The notes under the pieces: model-generated
Database searches by the model: none
Told to the model about the DNA's origin: nothing
What the model saw: the letters and a program-made list of their open reading frames with translations, nothing else
Position numbers and translations under genes: made by a program
Source of the DNA: Ancylobacter vacuolatus
GTDB lineage: Bacteria; Pseudomonadota; Alphaproteobacteria; Rhizobiales; Xanthobacteraceae
Assembly: GCF_030813595.1 (NCBI RefSeq)
Contig: NZ_JAUSUH010000010.1
Span: 124,001 to 188,000, forward strand
Direction of reading: 5' to 3'
DNA length: 64,000 bases
Shown here: positions 40,609-49,471 of the stretch, piece after piece
Layout of the letters: the number at the start of each line of letters is the position of its first letter
Position numbering within the stretch: the first letter of the stretch is position 1

Positions 40609-41379
40609 ATGGCGACAGCACCAACCGAACCCCTCTCCCTGCTTCCCCGCCCCGACTGGGCTCTCTTCCTCGATATTGACGGTACGCTGATCGAGCACGC
40701 CGACCATCCCGAGGGCGTGAGCATCCCTACCGGCCTACCGGACCTGCTGGCGCAGCTGCAAGTGGCGCTGGACGGCGCGGTGGCGCTGGTTTCGGGGCGC
40801 ACCATCGACTGGATGGACCGCCGCTTCGCCCCCGCCCGCCTCGCCGCCTCCGGCCAGCATGGGGCCGAGGTGCGCCTTGCTCCCGACGCGCCCTCCGTGC
40901 CGATTCCCCTGCCGCGCTGGCGCCGACCGCTGGAAGAGGCGCTGAGCGCCGTCCTCGCCACCTGGCCCGGCGTGTTCATCGAGCACAAGCCGCTGTCGCT
41001 GGCGGTGCATTTCCGCGCCGTGCCGGATTTCGGCGAGGCGATCATGGACAAGGTGATGGAGATCGGCACCGGCATTGATGGCGGGGTCGAGTTTCTCAAG
41101 GGCAAATATGTCATCGAGGTCCGGCAGGCCGGCCGCAACAAGGGTACGGCGGTGGCCGAGCTGATGAACTCGGCGCTGTTCACCGGCCGCCGCCCGGTGT
41201 TTCTGGGCGACGATGTGACCGATGAGGACGGCTTCCGCGCCGTCCGCGCCGCTGGCGGCCTCGCCCTTGCCGTCGGCGCCCGCCCGACCGAGCAGGCCGA
41301 TTACAGGCTGGCCTCGCCGAGCGAGGTGCGCCGCTGGCTGACCGACCTTCCCAAGGCACTGGAGCGCGTGGATTCGTGA
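40609..41379 (+). CDS. otsB: Trehalose-6-phosphate phosphatase OtsB
   Basis: A 256-residue HAD-superfamily phosphatase that releases trehalose from trehalose 6-phosphate. The catalytic Asp pair is Asp22 and Asp24 in LFLDIDGTL. Later HAD motifs are ALVSGRTIDW, the Lys in RNKGTAVAEL and LGDDVTDEDGF. The cap-domain region contains GQHGAE. The ATG at 40609 fits the length of the family; the preceding frame lies within the promoter. It is first in the operon and its stop overlaps the GTG of the next gene by four bases (GTGA). Confidence 0.94.
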   Translation: MATAPTEPLSLLPRPDWALFLDIDGTLIEHADHPEGVSIPTGLPDLLAQLQVALDGAVALVSGRTIDWMDRRFAPARLAASGQHGAEVRLAPDAPSVPIPLPRWRRPLEEALSAVLATWPGVFIEHKPLSLAVHFRAVPDFGEAIMDKVMEIGTGIDGGVEFLKGKYVIEVRQAGRNKGTAVAELMNSALFTGRRPVFLGDDVTDEDGFRAVRAAGGLALAVGARPTEQADYRLASPSEVRRWLTDLPKALERVDS

Positions 41380-43172
41380 GCACCCATCTCGACCTGGCCG
41401 CCATCGGCAACGGCACCATCGCCGCGCTGATCGACCGCAACGGGCGCATCGGCTGGTGCTGCTGGCCGCGCATTGACGGCGACCCGGTCTTCTCCTCGCT
41501 GCTCGGCGGCGCCGAGCCGGAAGCCGGCTTCTTCGACGTGGTTCTGGAGGGGCAGGTCAAGGCGACGCGCCGCTACCAGACCAACAGCGCCATCATCGAG
41601 ACCATTCTGGAGAACGACCAGGGCGCCAAGCTGCGGATCATCGACTTCGCCCCGCGCTTCAAGCTCTATGACCGTATCTACCGCCCCGCCATGCTGGTGC
41701 GCCGCATCGAGCCGATCACCGGCATGTGCCGGGTGACGCTGCGCCTGCGCCCGCATTTCAACTGGGGCGAACAGCGGCCCGCGCCGGTGCGCGGTTCCAA
41801 CCACATGCGCTTTTCCGGCGACGACGTGACCCTGCGGGCCACCACCGACCTGCCCATCGTCTATGTGATGGAGGAGCGCCCCTTCGTGCTCAGCAAGCCG
41901 GCGACGCTGGTGCTGGGGCCGGACGAGCCCTTCCCCGCGAGCATTGCCGACACCACGCGCGGCTTCGAGGAGAAGACCCGCGAGTACTGGCACGAATGGG
42001 TGCGTTACCTCTCCATTCCCTATGAATGGCAGGACGCGGTGATCCGCGCCGCCATCTCGCTCAAGCTCTGCGCCTTCGAGGAGACCGGCGGCATCGTCGC
42101 CGCGCTCACCACCTCGATTCCCGAGGCGCCGCACTCGATCCGCAACTGGGACTACCGCCACTGCTGGCTGCGCGATTCCTATTTCACCGTGCGGGCGCTG
42201 AACATGCTCGGCGCTACCCGCACCATGGAAGACTATATCCGCTACCTCACCACGGTGATCGCCTCCGAGCCCTCCGGCCGGCTGGCGCCGGTCTATTCGA
42301 TCGTTCCAGGCACGCCGCTGGAGGAGCGCTTCGCCCCGGCGCTTTCCGGCTTCCAGGGCATGGGGCCGGTGCGGGTCGGCAACCAGGCCGGCGAGCAGGT
42401 GCAGAATGACGGCTATGGCCATGTCGTGCTGGCGGCGGCGCAGATGTTCTTCGACGAACGCCTGCCCAACCGCGGCGACAAGGCGCTGTTCGAACTGCTG
42501 GAAGGGGTTGGCGCGCGGGCGGTGGAATTCGCCTTCGAGCCCGACGCCGGCCTGTGGGAGTTGCGCGGCAAGCGCCGGGTGCACACCTTCTCGGCTGTCA
42601 TGAGCTGGGCCGCCTGCGACCGGCTGGCGCGCATCGCCCGGGTGCTGGAGCTGCCCGAGCGGGCGGAATTCTGGACCGAGAACGCCAACGAGATCCGTAC
42701 CCGCATCATGTCCTTCGCCTGGGACGAGACACGCGGCTCCTTCGTCGACGCGGAGGAAGACGGCCAGCTCGACGCCAGCCTGCTGCTGCTGGCGGAACTG
42801 GGCTTCGTGCGGCCGGACGATCCGCGCTATGTCGCCACGGTGGAGACCATCGGCCGCGAGCTGAAGCGCAACGGCTATCTCATGCGCTATGCCGGCGAGG
42901 ATGATTTCGGCCTGCCGGAAACCTCCTTCACCATCTGCTCGTTCTGGTATGCCGGCGCGCTCGACCTGATCGGCCGCCGCGACGAGGCGCGCGAGATGTT
43001 CACCAGCCTGCTCGCCCGGCGCAACCCGGCGGGGCTGCTGTCCGAGGACATCGACAACCAGACTTTGGAACTGTGGGGCAACATCCCGCAGACCTATTCC
43101 ATGGTCGGCCTGATCGACACCGCCATGCGGCTGTCGAAGACCTGGGAGGAAGCCTTTTGGCGCGGCTCGTAA
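41376..43172 (+). CDS. Glycoside hydrolase family 15 protein (trehalase/glucoamylase-like)
   Basis: A 598-residue protein with the GH15 (alpha/alpha)6 barrel. The N-terminal super-beta-sandwich starts AAIGNGTIAALIDRNGRIGW. The barrel signature NWDYRHCWLRDS follows near residue 263. Candidate catalytic Glu residues are in LPETSFTICSFW (about 513) and LLSEDIDNQTLE (about 557). GH15 enzymes of trehalose clusters, as in mycobacteria, are trehalases, so it may degrade trehalose; glucoamylase-like activity on other alpha-glucans is possible. It starts with GTG coupled to otsB and overlaps otsA by 16 nt. Confidence 0.9.
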   Translation: MSTHLDLAAIGNGTIAALIDRNGRIGWCCWPRIDGDPVFSSLLGGAEPEAGFFDVVLEGQVKATRRYQTNSAIIETILENDQGAKLRIIDFAPRFKLYDRIYRPAMLVRRIEPITGMCRVTLRLRPHFNWGEQRPAPVRGSNHMRFSGDDVTLRATTDLPIVYVMEERPFVLSKPATLVLGPDEPFPASIADTTRGFEEKTREYWHEWVRYLSIPYEWQDAVIRAAISLKLCAFEETGGIVAALTTSIPEAPHSIRNWDYRHCWLRDSYFTVRALNMLGATRTMEDYIRYLTTVIASEPSGRLAPVYSIVPGTPLEERFAPALSGFQGMGPVRVGNQAGEQVQNDGYGHVVLAAAQMFFDERLPNRGDKALFELLEGVGARAVEFAFEPDAGLWELRGKRRVHTFSAVMSWAACDRLARIARVLELPERAEFWTENANEIRTRIMSFAWDETRGSFVDAEEDGQLDASLLLLAELGFVRPDDPRYVATVETIGRELKRNGYLMRYAGEDDFGLPETSFTICSFWYAGALDLIGRRDEAREMFTSLLARRNPAGLLSEDIDNQTLELWGNIPQTYSMVGLIDTAMRLSKTWEEAFWRGS

Positions 43173-44578
43173 TCGTCTCGAACCGGGTGGCATCGCCCAA
43201 GGAGCGCGCCGCCAAGGCGGGCGGACTGGCGGTGGCCCTGCGCGAGGCGCTGAGCCAGCGTGGCGGGCTCTGGTTCGGGTGGAGCGGCGAGACCGAGATC
43301 AACCCGCCCGACACGCCCAAGGTGTTTCGTTCGGGCCGCGTCACCTATGCCCTGCTCAATCTCGACCCGGAAGACCAGCGCGCCCATTATGCCGGCTACG
43401 CCAATGGCACGCTGTGGCCGCTGTGCCATTACCGGCTCGGCCTGCTGACCTTCCGACGCGCCGACTGGGAAGGCTACCGGCGGGTGAACGAGCATTTCGC
43501 CCGGGCTCTGCTGCCGCTGCTCAAGCCGGACGACAACATCTGGGTGCACGACTATCATTTCATCCCGCTGGCGGCGGAGCTGCGCAAGCTCGGCTTCGCC
43601 GGACGGATCGGCTATTTCCACCACATTCCCTGGCCGACCCCGGAAGTCTATCTCAGCCTGCCCTCGCATGCGGCGTTGGTGGACGACCTCTCGCATTACG
43701 ACCTTGTCGGCCTGCAGACCGAGAACGACGTGCGGGCGCTGCTGACCTACATCTCCTCCGAGGTGCATGGCTGGATCGCCCCGGGCGGCACGGTGGGGCT
43801 GAAGGACCGGCGCTTCCGCGTCGCCGCCTACCCGATCGGCATCGATGCCGAGGCCTTCGTCAGCGATGCCCGGAAGTCGGTCGGCAAGGACGAGGAGCGG
43901 CGCCTCAATGAGAGCCTCGCCGGCCGCAGGCTGGCCGTGGGCGTGGACCGGCTGGACTATTCCAAGGGCCTGCCCGGCAAATTCGCCGCTTTCGGCGAGT
44001 TGCTGCGCAGCTACCCCGAGCACCGCTCCAAGGTGACGATGATGCAGGTGGCGCCGCTCTCGCGCAGCGAGGTGGCCGAATATCAGGCGCTGCGCCGCGA
44101 GCTGGAGGAGCTGGGCGGCGCGATCAATGGCGAATTCGCCGAATTCGACTGGGTGCCGCTTCGCTACCTCAACCGCCCGTTCCAGCGCGCCACGCTCGCC
44201 GCCATCTACCGGCGCGCCCTGGTGGGGGTGGTGACGCCGCTGCGCGACGGCATGAACCTCGTCGCCAAGGAATATGTCGCGGCGCAGGACCCGGAAGACC
44301 CGGGCGTGCTGGTGCTCTCGCGCTTCGCCGGCGCGGCCGACGAATTGAAGGGCTCGCTGCTGGTCAACCCCTACGACATTGAGGGCATGGCGGCGGCGAT
44401 GGACCGGGCGCTGACCATGCCGCTGGAGGAGCGCCGGCAGCGCTGGCGCACCAACATGGACAATGTGGAGACCAACACCATCCACCATTGGTGCCAGCGC
44501 TTCATCGACGAACTGACCAACGTCACCGACCAGTTCGGCCCCCCGGGCGACCAATGGGGCAATGCCCGGCCGCAGTGA
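43157..44578 (+). CDS. otsA: Trehalose-6-phosphate synthase OtsA
   Basis: A 473-residue GT20 glycosyltransferase that joins UDP-glucose and glucose 6-phosphate. It begins at TTG (43157), read as [12 protein letters not shown], with GGGAGGA six bases upstream, inside the end of the GH15 gene; this gives the family's usual N-terminus. Substrate-binding motifs are [25 protein letters not shown] and [14 protein letters not shown]. The order otsB-GH15-otsA puts synthase last, with translational coupling throughout. No other start fits the frame as well. Confidence 0.94.
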   Translation: MARLVIVSNRVASPKERAAKAGGLAVALREALSQRGGLWFGWSGETEINPPDTPKVFRSGRVTYALLNLDPEDQRAHYAGYANGTLWPLCHYRLGLLTFRRADWEGYRRVNEHFARALLPLLKPDDNIWVHDYHFIPLAAELRKLGFAGRIGYFHHIPWPTPEVYLSLPSHAALVDDLSHYDLVGLQTENDVRALLTYISSEVHGWIAPGGTVGLKDRRFRVAAYPIGIDAEAFVSDARKSVGKDEERRLNESLAGRRLAVGVDRLDYSKGLPGKFAAFGELLRSYPEHRSKVTMMQVAPLSRSEVAEYQALRRELEELGGAINGEFAEFDWVPLRYLNRPFQRATLAAIYRRALVGVVTPLRDGMNLVAKEYVAAQDPEDPGVLVLSRFAGAADELKGSLLVNPYDIEGMAAAMDRALTMPLEERRQRWRTNMDNVETNTIHHWCQRFIDELTNVTDQFGPPGDQWGNARPQ

Positions 44579-44661
44579 ACCGGAGCGGTGCTGGTCGAGC
44601 CAGATTGCCTTGGATAGGGGAGTCTGAGATTATCAGGACGCAACTCTAGTCGTCTGTGAAA

Positions 44662-45696
44662 ATGACACGTTATGGTTTTTGCGGCCTCAAGGTCATCGCC
44701 GGCTTCACCGCTGCGCTGGCATTTTCAACCCTGTTGGCCTTTGCGCAAACCGATGCCACGCCGCCATCGCCCCGCAAGGGGATCGTCATTTGGGACGTCC
44801 CGGCGTTCGATGCCCTGCCGGATGATGAGAATGGCCCGCTCGCCCGCTATGGCCGCTCCATCATCGAGGCCACTTACGCGCATATTGGGCCGGAAGCCGT
44901 CAATCCCGAAGCCCGTTATGCCGGTAATAATCTGGCCTGCGCCAATTGCCACCTGCACGCTGGACTGAAGAAATTCGGCCTTCCTTTGGTTGCAGCGTCC
45001 GCCGACTACCCCGCCTACAGCTCGCGGACCGGCACGGTCAGCTCGATCTTCGACCGGGTGAACCAGTGCCTGAAGCGCAGCATGAACGGACGGCCGATGC
45101 CGGAGGATGAGCGGCCGATGCAGGCGATCCTCGCCTACCTCAAGGTCCTCTCGACCCATATTCCGACCGAGGCGACGATCGTCGGTGCCGGAGCGGGGTC
45201 CATGCCGGAGATGGATCGCGCGGCGGACCCGTCGCGGGGGGCCGCGGTCTATGCCCACACCTGTGCGGACTGCCATCGCCGTGATGGCCTGGGCGTCCGG
45301 CGCAACGAGGCGCTGCCGAACATGGGCTATGCCGTCCCGCCCTTGTGGGGCCCGGACAGCTTCAACGATGGAGCGGGCACCGCGCGGCTGATCACGCTCG
45401 CCAACTTCGTCCATGACAACATGCCGAACGGGACTTCATGGATCGCCCCGACGCTCGCGCCGGAAGACGCCTGGGACGTGGCGGCATTCGTGCTGTCGCA
45501 ACCTCGGCCCCAACTGGCTGGGATTGATCGCGATTTCCCCGACCTGCTGCTGAAGCCGGTGGATGCGGGCTATCCGCCCTACGCCGACAGCTTCTCTGTG
45601 GAGCAGCATCGCTTCGGCCCCTTCGCCCCGATCCGGGCGGAAATAGCCCGGCTGAGGGAAACGCGCGGCGAGGTGCCCAATCCCAACAGCCCGTAA
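44662..45696 (+). CDS. TsdA-like dihaem cytochrome c (thiosulfate dehydrogenase candidate)
   Basis: A 344-residue exported protein with two c-type haem motifs, CANCH and CADCH. The first is followed about 40 residues later by a Cys in RVNQCLKRSMNG, at the position of the unusual axial Cys ligand of TsdA. The second haem has a candidate Met ligand in NFVHDNMPNGT. The signal peptide is FTAALAFSTLLAFAQ. TsdA oxidises thiosulfate to tetrathionate or reduces tetrathionate. The order of conserved residues fits, but activity is inferred. Start may be ATG at 44662 or GTG at 44656. It is monocistronic after otsA. Confidence 0.75.
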   Translation: MTRYGFCGLKVIAGFTAALAFSTLLAFAQTDATPPSPRKGIVIWDVPAFDALPDDENGPLARYGRSIIEATYAHIGPEAVNPEARYAGNNLACANCHLHAGLKKFGLPLVAASADYPAYSSRTGTVSSIFDRVNQCLKRSMNGRPMPEDERPMQAILAYLKVLSTHIPTEATIVGAGAGSMPEMDRAADPSRGAAVYAHTCADCHRRDGLGVRRNEALPNMGYAVPPLWGPDSFNDGAGTARLITLANFVHDNMPNGTSWIAPTLAPEDAWDVAAFVLSQPRPQLAGIDRDFPDLLLKPVDAGYPPYADSFSVEQHRFGPFAPIRAEIARLRETRGEVPNPNSP

Positions 45697-45792
45697 CTGG
45701 GACGGCATGACGGGCGAGGCCGGGAACGTCCGGGAGTGCCGCGGGATGAAGACGGCTGCATTTAATCGGCATCCCACGACCTCGGACTCCAC

Positions 45793-46707
45793 CTAAACCC
45801 CCGCCTCATGTGGTCCGATCAGCCGCCCGACATCCGGCAGCCAGCGGATCGCCATGGCGAAGCGCTTGGTGGCCCCCGGCGCGATCAGCGACAGGCCCGG
45901 CTTCTCCGTGAACTCGGCAGGGCCGTCCTCGGGCGAGGCATAGCCGGCCCAGGGCTCGATGCACAGGAATGGCGCGCCGGGCTTCGACCACAGGCCGAGA
46001 TGCGGCATGTCGGGGAAGGCGACTTCCAGCCCCGGCTCGCCCGGCACGCCGAAGCGCACATGGTGCGAGCGCAGATCGAGGAAGATCAGGGCGTCGCGCT
46101 CGAACAGCGCATCGGTCGGCTCGAGGATCGCGTCCACCGCCGGGTTCGGCTCGGTGGCGGTGGAGAGCAGGCCGCCCACCGGGCGGTGGATGGCTTCGGC
46201 TTCCGCTTTTTCGAACACCAGCCGGTGATCGTCCCGCGTGCCGCCATAGGGCAGCGGCCAGCGGAAGGCCGGGTGGAAGCCGACGCTCGCCGGCAGCTCC
46301 CCCTCGCCGGTATTGGCCACCTCGACCTCAATGGTCAGCGTCGCCTCGGCCAGCCGGTAGGTGACGGTGAGCGAGAACGGGAACGGGTACTGCTTGCGCG
46401 TCTCCTCGTCATCGTGAAGCGCAAGCCGGACGACCTGCTCCGTCGCCTCCTCAAGGGTGAAGGCGCGGCGGCGGGCGAAGCCGTGCTGGGCCATCGGGTA
46501 GACCTTCCCGTCATGCAGCAGTTGGTCGTTCGGCAGCCGCCCGACAATGGGGAAGAGCAGCGGCGCGCGGCCGGTCCAGAAGGCCGGGTCGCCGTTCCAC
46601 AGCAGGTCATGCCCGTGCCGGTCCCGCAAAGCCACCATCTCAGCGCCCTGGGGCGAGATCTCGACCTCAAGGAATTCCGATTTCAGCCGCACCGCACCCT
46701 CGCTCAT
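45793..46707 (-). CDS. Aldose 1-epimerase-family protein (YihR/LacX-type)
   Basis: A 304-residue galactose mutarotase-like beta-sandwich protein. Family marks are ISPQGAEMVALRDRHGHDLLW, LPASVGFHPAFRWPLP with the catalytic His, and the later LGLWSKPGAPFLCIEPWAGYA containing the catalytic Glu region. It converts anomers of a sugar or a phosphorylated or sulfated sugar. The ATG at 46707 has GGGGA upstream. It is convergent with the cytochrome gene and unlinked to any sugar operon here. Confidence 0.85.
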   Translation of the reverse strand: MSEGAVRLKSEFLEVEISPQGAEMVALRDRHGHDLLWNGDPAFWTGRAPLLFPIVGRLPNDQLLHDGKVYPMAQHGFARRRAFTLEEATEQVVRLALHDDEETRKQYPFPFSLTVTYRLAEATLTIEVEVANTGEGELPASVGFHPAFRWPLPYGGTRDDHRLVFEKAEAEAIHRPVGGLLSTATEPNPAVDAILEPTDALFERDALIFLDLRSHHVRFGVPGEPGLEVAFPDMPHLGLWSKPGAPFLCIEPWAGYASPEDGPAEFTEKPGLSLIAPGATKRFAMAIRWLPDVGRLIGPHEAGV

Positions 46708-46805
46708 ACCAATCCCCGTCTCGACTTCGCCCAAGATCAGGTCTAACGGGACCTTGCGGATAAACGATTCCGCGCGCCCGCCACCCTCATCGTCCGGTTC
46801 CCATC

Positions 46806-48182
46806 ATGGCCCAGACTCTCGGCCCTGTCGCCGCGCTCCTGCTCGGCGTGTTCTTTCTGGTAACCGGGAGCGGCCTGCAGAACACGCTGCTACCGCTGCG
46901 CGGCGCCTTCGAGGGCTTCAGCGCGATCAATCTCGGCATATTGGGGTCGAGCTATTATCTCGGCTTCGTCGTCGGCTGCCTCGCCGTGCCGCATCTGGTG
47001 CGCCGCACCGGCCATATCCGCGCCTTCGCCGCCCTCACCTCCGGCGTGGTGGCGGCGATGATGGCGCATCCCTTGTTCATCGAGCCCTTCACCTGGTTCG
47101 CGCTGCGCACCGTCACCGGCTTCTGCTTCGCCGGGCTCTATCTGGTGATCGAAAGCTGGCTGAACGACCGCGCCACCAACCAGACGCGCGGCTTTGTCAT
47201 GAGCGCCTATGTCATCGTCGATTATGCCGCGCTCACCGCCGGCCAGATGATGATCACGCTCTACCCGGTGCGGGCCTTCGACCTGTTCGCCATCGCCGCC
47301 ATCCTGTTCTCGCTGGCGACGCTGCCGGTGGCCATCGCCTCCAGCAGCCAGCCGGCGCCGATCGAAACCGCGCGCATCCGCCTGCCGCGCCTGTTCAAGG
47401 CCGCGCCGGTGGCGATGGTCGGCTGCTTCGCCATCGGCCTCACCAATGGCTCGCTCTGGTCGCTGGGGCCGATCTTCGGCATCGGCCGGGGGCTGACCTC
47501 CGACGGCGCCGCGACCTTCATGAGCGCCGTCGTGGTGGCGGGCGCGCTGGCGCAATGGCCGATCGGCTATCTCTCCGACCGCATGGACCGCCGCCGCATC
47601 CTCGCCGCGTTGCTAGTGGGGGCGCTGCTGGCCGGGCTGGCGCTGGGGGCGCTGCCTTTCGACCTGCTCGGCCTCAGCCTGCTGGGCATGGTGTATGGCG
47701 CGCTCTCGCTGCCGGCCTATTCGCTCGCCGCCGCCCACGCCTATGACCGCACCGCCCCTTCCGAAGCGGTGGAGACGGCGGCGGGGCTGCTGCTGCTCTA
47801 TGGCCTTGGCTCGGTGGTCGGTCCGGCGCTGGCGGCGCTCGGCATGCAGCATTACGGGCCGGGCGCGCTGTTCTTCTTCACCGCCGGCGCCTATGGGCTG
47901 CTGCTACTGTTCGTGCTCTGGCGCATCCTGCTGCGCGAGCGAGGGCGGCAGATCGACACCAAGAGCGAGCCGATCGCCTCGGCGGCGACCGGCACCGTGC
48001 CCCGGCCGGACAAGGAGCGCAAAGAGGCGCCGCTGGCGCGGCTCAAGCGCTGGCGCCGCGCCACGTCGCCCGCTCCGGCCCGCCCTGCCGCGACCAAGCC
48101 CGCCCCCACGCCCGCACCGGAAAGCCCGGCTTCGGCCGAGGACTTCCCTTCGCCGCAGGACGGACGTTCCGACGGGGCCTGA
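46806..48182 (+). CDS. MFS transporter, YcaD type
   Basis: A 458-residue major facilitator protein with twelve predicted membrane segments. It starts MAQTLGPVAALLLGVFFLVT and shows GYLSDRMDRRRI, the A-like motif after segment 8 that marks this group, and PAYSLAAAHAYD. A charged and Pro/Ala-rich tail of about 75 residues follows the last segment (from RILLRERGRQ) and is not conserved. Substrate is unknown. The gene diverges from the epimerase gene. An EcfG-type promoter for the next gene lies just after its stop. Confidence 0.87.
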   Translation: MAQTLGPVAALLLGVFFLVTGSGLQNTLLPLRGAFEGFSAINLGILGSSYYLGFVVGCLAVPHLVRRTGHIRAFAALTSGVVAAMMAHPLFIEPFTWFALRTVTGFCFAGLYLVIESWLNDRATNQTRGFVMSAYVIVDYAALTAGQMMITLYPVRAFDLFAIAAILFSLATLPVAIASSSQPAPIETARIRLPRLFKAAPVAMVGCFAIGLTNGSLWSLGPIFGIGRGLTSDGAATFMSAVVVAGALAQWPIGYLSDRMDRRRILAALLVGALLAGLALGALPFDLLGLSLLGMVYGALSLPAYSLAAAHAYDRTAPSEAVETAAGLLLLYGLGSVVGPALAALGMQHYGPGALFFFTAGAYGLLLLFVLWRILLRERGRQIDTKSEPIASAATGTVPRPDKERKEAPLARLKRWRRATSPAPARPAATKPAPTPAPESPASAEDFPSPQDGRSDGA

Positions 48183-48190
48183 GCGGCACG

Positions 48191-48215
48191 GGAACCGATG
48201 CAGCACCCGTGCGTT
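48191..48215 (+). promoter_or_regulatory. EcfG promoter upstream of DUF1328 gene
   Basis: GGAAC (48191-48195), 16 nt, CGTT (48212-48215), followed after 39 nt by the ATG of the DUF1328 gene. It starts nine bases beyond the stop of the MFS gene. Confidence 0.75.
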
Positions 48216-48254
48216 GATACCGCACCCGCCACCCGCGCCTCCGGGGACTTTCGC

Positions 48255-48428
48255 ATGATCAAATACGCCTTGATCTTCCTGGTGATTTCGATGATCGCCG
48301 GCGCCGTCGGCATGACCGGCGTCTCGCAGCTCGCCCGCAAGATCTCGCTGGTGCTGTTTGGGCTGTTCTTCCTCGGCTTCCTGCTGCTGATCGGCTTCGC
48401 CATGCTGGTCGACAAGGCGGTCTCATAA
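48255..48428 (+). CDS. DUF1328 small membrane protein
   Basis: A 57-residue protein with two hydrophobic segments (IKYALIFLVISMIAGAVGMTG, then ISLVLFGLFFLGFLLLIGF). This is the DUF1328 family (YtjA of E. coli), stress-linked but of unknown function. The ATG at 48255 has GGGGA upstream. A longer frame from 48198 overlaps the promoter and has no such site. Convergent with the superoxide dismutase gene. Confidence 0.88.
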   Translation: MIKYALIFLVISMIAGAVGMTGVSQLARKISLVLFGLFFLGFLLLIGFAMLVDKAVS

Positions 48429-48433
48429 CAGGA

Positions 48434-49111
48434 TCAGGCGCCCAGCCTTTCGCCCGCCGCGGCCCAGTTCACCCGCTCGTCCAGCAGCGCCTTGATGTGG
48501 GCCGTCCGCCGGTTTTCCCAGTCGAGATAATAGGCGTGCTCCCATACATCGATGCCGACAACCGGGGTGACGCCTTCGGCGATCGGATTGCCAGCATCGG
48601 CGAGGCCGATCACGTCGAGCTTGCCGTCATCCTCCACCAGCCAGACCCAGCCGGTGCCGAACACGCCGTCGCCGATCTCGACCATGCGCGCCTTAAGCGG
48701 CTCAATCCCGCCGAAATCCCGCTCGGCCGCCTCCAGCAGGGCCTTTGAGGGTGGCGTGGGGCCGCCGGCGAATTGTGCCCAGTAGAAATTGTGATTCCAG
48801 GCCTGACCGGCATTGTTGAAGACCGCCGCCTCGCTCTGCTCCTTCGCCCTCACGATCACCTCCTCGAGCGACAGATCCGCATAGGGCGTGCCGGGCACAA
48901 GGCCGTTCAGCTTGTCGAAATAGCCCTTGTGATGCTTGTGGAAATGCAGGCCCACGGTGCGGGCGGAGATGGTCGGCGCCAGCGCGCCCTCGTCATAGGG
49001 CAGCGTGGGCTGGGCGAAAGGCGCGGCGGCGCGGGCGAGGTGCGGCCGGCCGACGGCGGCGGCCGCGAGCATCGTGCCGGTGGCGGCGAACAGGGTACGG
49101 CGATTCAGCAT
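48434..49111 (-). CDS. Fe/Mn superoxide dismutase with Tat signal
   Basis: A 225-residue SOD with the metal ligands in HFHKHHKGYFDKLNG, AWNHNFYW, and the C-terminal DVWEHAYYLDW. The start at 49111 gives an N-terminal twin-arginine signal (LNRRTLFAATGTMLAAAAVG, then RPHLARA), so it should be exported to the periplasm after folding with its metal, unlike cytosolic SodB. GAAGGGAG lies before the ATG. The long open frame upstream is a shadow. Fe versus Mn use cannot be read from the sequence. Just upstream is GGAAC followed by CGATT after 15 nt, an imperfect EcfG-like element. Confidence 0.88.
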   Translation of the reverse strand: MLNRRTLFAATGTMLAAAAVGRPHLARAAAPFAQPTLPYDEGALAPTISARTVGLHFHKHHKGYFDKLNGLVPGTPYADLSLEEVIVRAKEQSEAAVFNNAGQAWNHNFYWAQFAGGPTPPSKALLEAAERDFGGIEPLKARMVEIGDGVFGTGWVWLVEDDGKLDVIGLADAGNPIAEGVTPVVGIDVWEHAYYLDWENRRTAHIKALLDERVNWAAAGERLGA

Positions 49112-49258
49112 GGACGGGCTCCCTTCTGAAGCCAGCCCCCCGCCTGCCAATCGCCGGGCGTGCAAATCGTTCCGCCCGACGCGCCGCGTGGTTTGACCTA
49201 GCGCAAGGCGCGGTTCGGCTGCGCCGCTAGCCTGCTGGAAAACCACCAGGAGGATACC

Positions 49259-49390
49259 ATGTCGACCGAGACCCTGTTTTTCGTCGCCGCCATCGTGATC
49301 GCCTTCAGCGGCTTTGCCGCCACGCTGGCCTATGTCGAAGCCTCGACCAAGTCGGTGCGCCGCACCAACCACCCGATCCCCGGGGAGTGA
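49259..49390 (+). CDS. Small membrane protein, 43 aa
   Basis: A gene of 43 codons: STETLFFVAAIVIAFSGFAA, TLAYVEASTKSVRRTNHPIP then GE. It has one membrane segment (residues 5-25) and a basic tail. A strong AGGAGGA lies seven bases before the ATG. GC bias in third positions is typical of this genome. No family recognised; similar short proteins occur near sod genes in this order by general impression only. Confidence 0.7.
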   Translation: MSTETLFFVAAIVIAFSGFAATLAYVEASTKSVRRTNHPIPGE

Positions 49391-49420
49391 GCGGCCGGCG
49401 CCGCGCGGTCTATCGACGTC

Positions 49421-49467
49421 CGCCCCAAACAATGGTTGTATTACGCGCTAATACAACCATTGGGGCG
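49421..49467 (+). promoter_or_regulatory. 14-bp perfect inverted repeat over the ribosome-binding region
   Basis: CAATGGTTGTATTA (49430-49443), loop CGCGC, TAATACAACCATTG (49449-49462). CGCCC (49421-49425) and GGGCG (49463-49467) extend the stem after a four-base bulge. The stem ends five bases before the ATG at 49472 and includes the GGGGCG that would serve as ribosome-binding site. It may be a translational switch or an operator. Confidence 0.65.
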
Positions 49468-49471
49468 TTCT

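Noticed and set aside
49112-49258. GGAAC followed by CGATT upstream of the superoxide dismutase gene
   Set aside because: Spacing is 15 nt and the -10 element is not CGTT, so it does not meet the EcfG pattern used for the other four sites.
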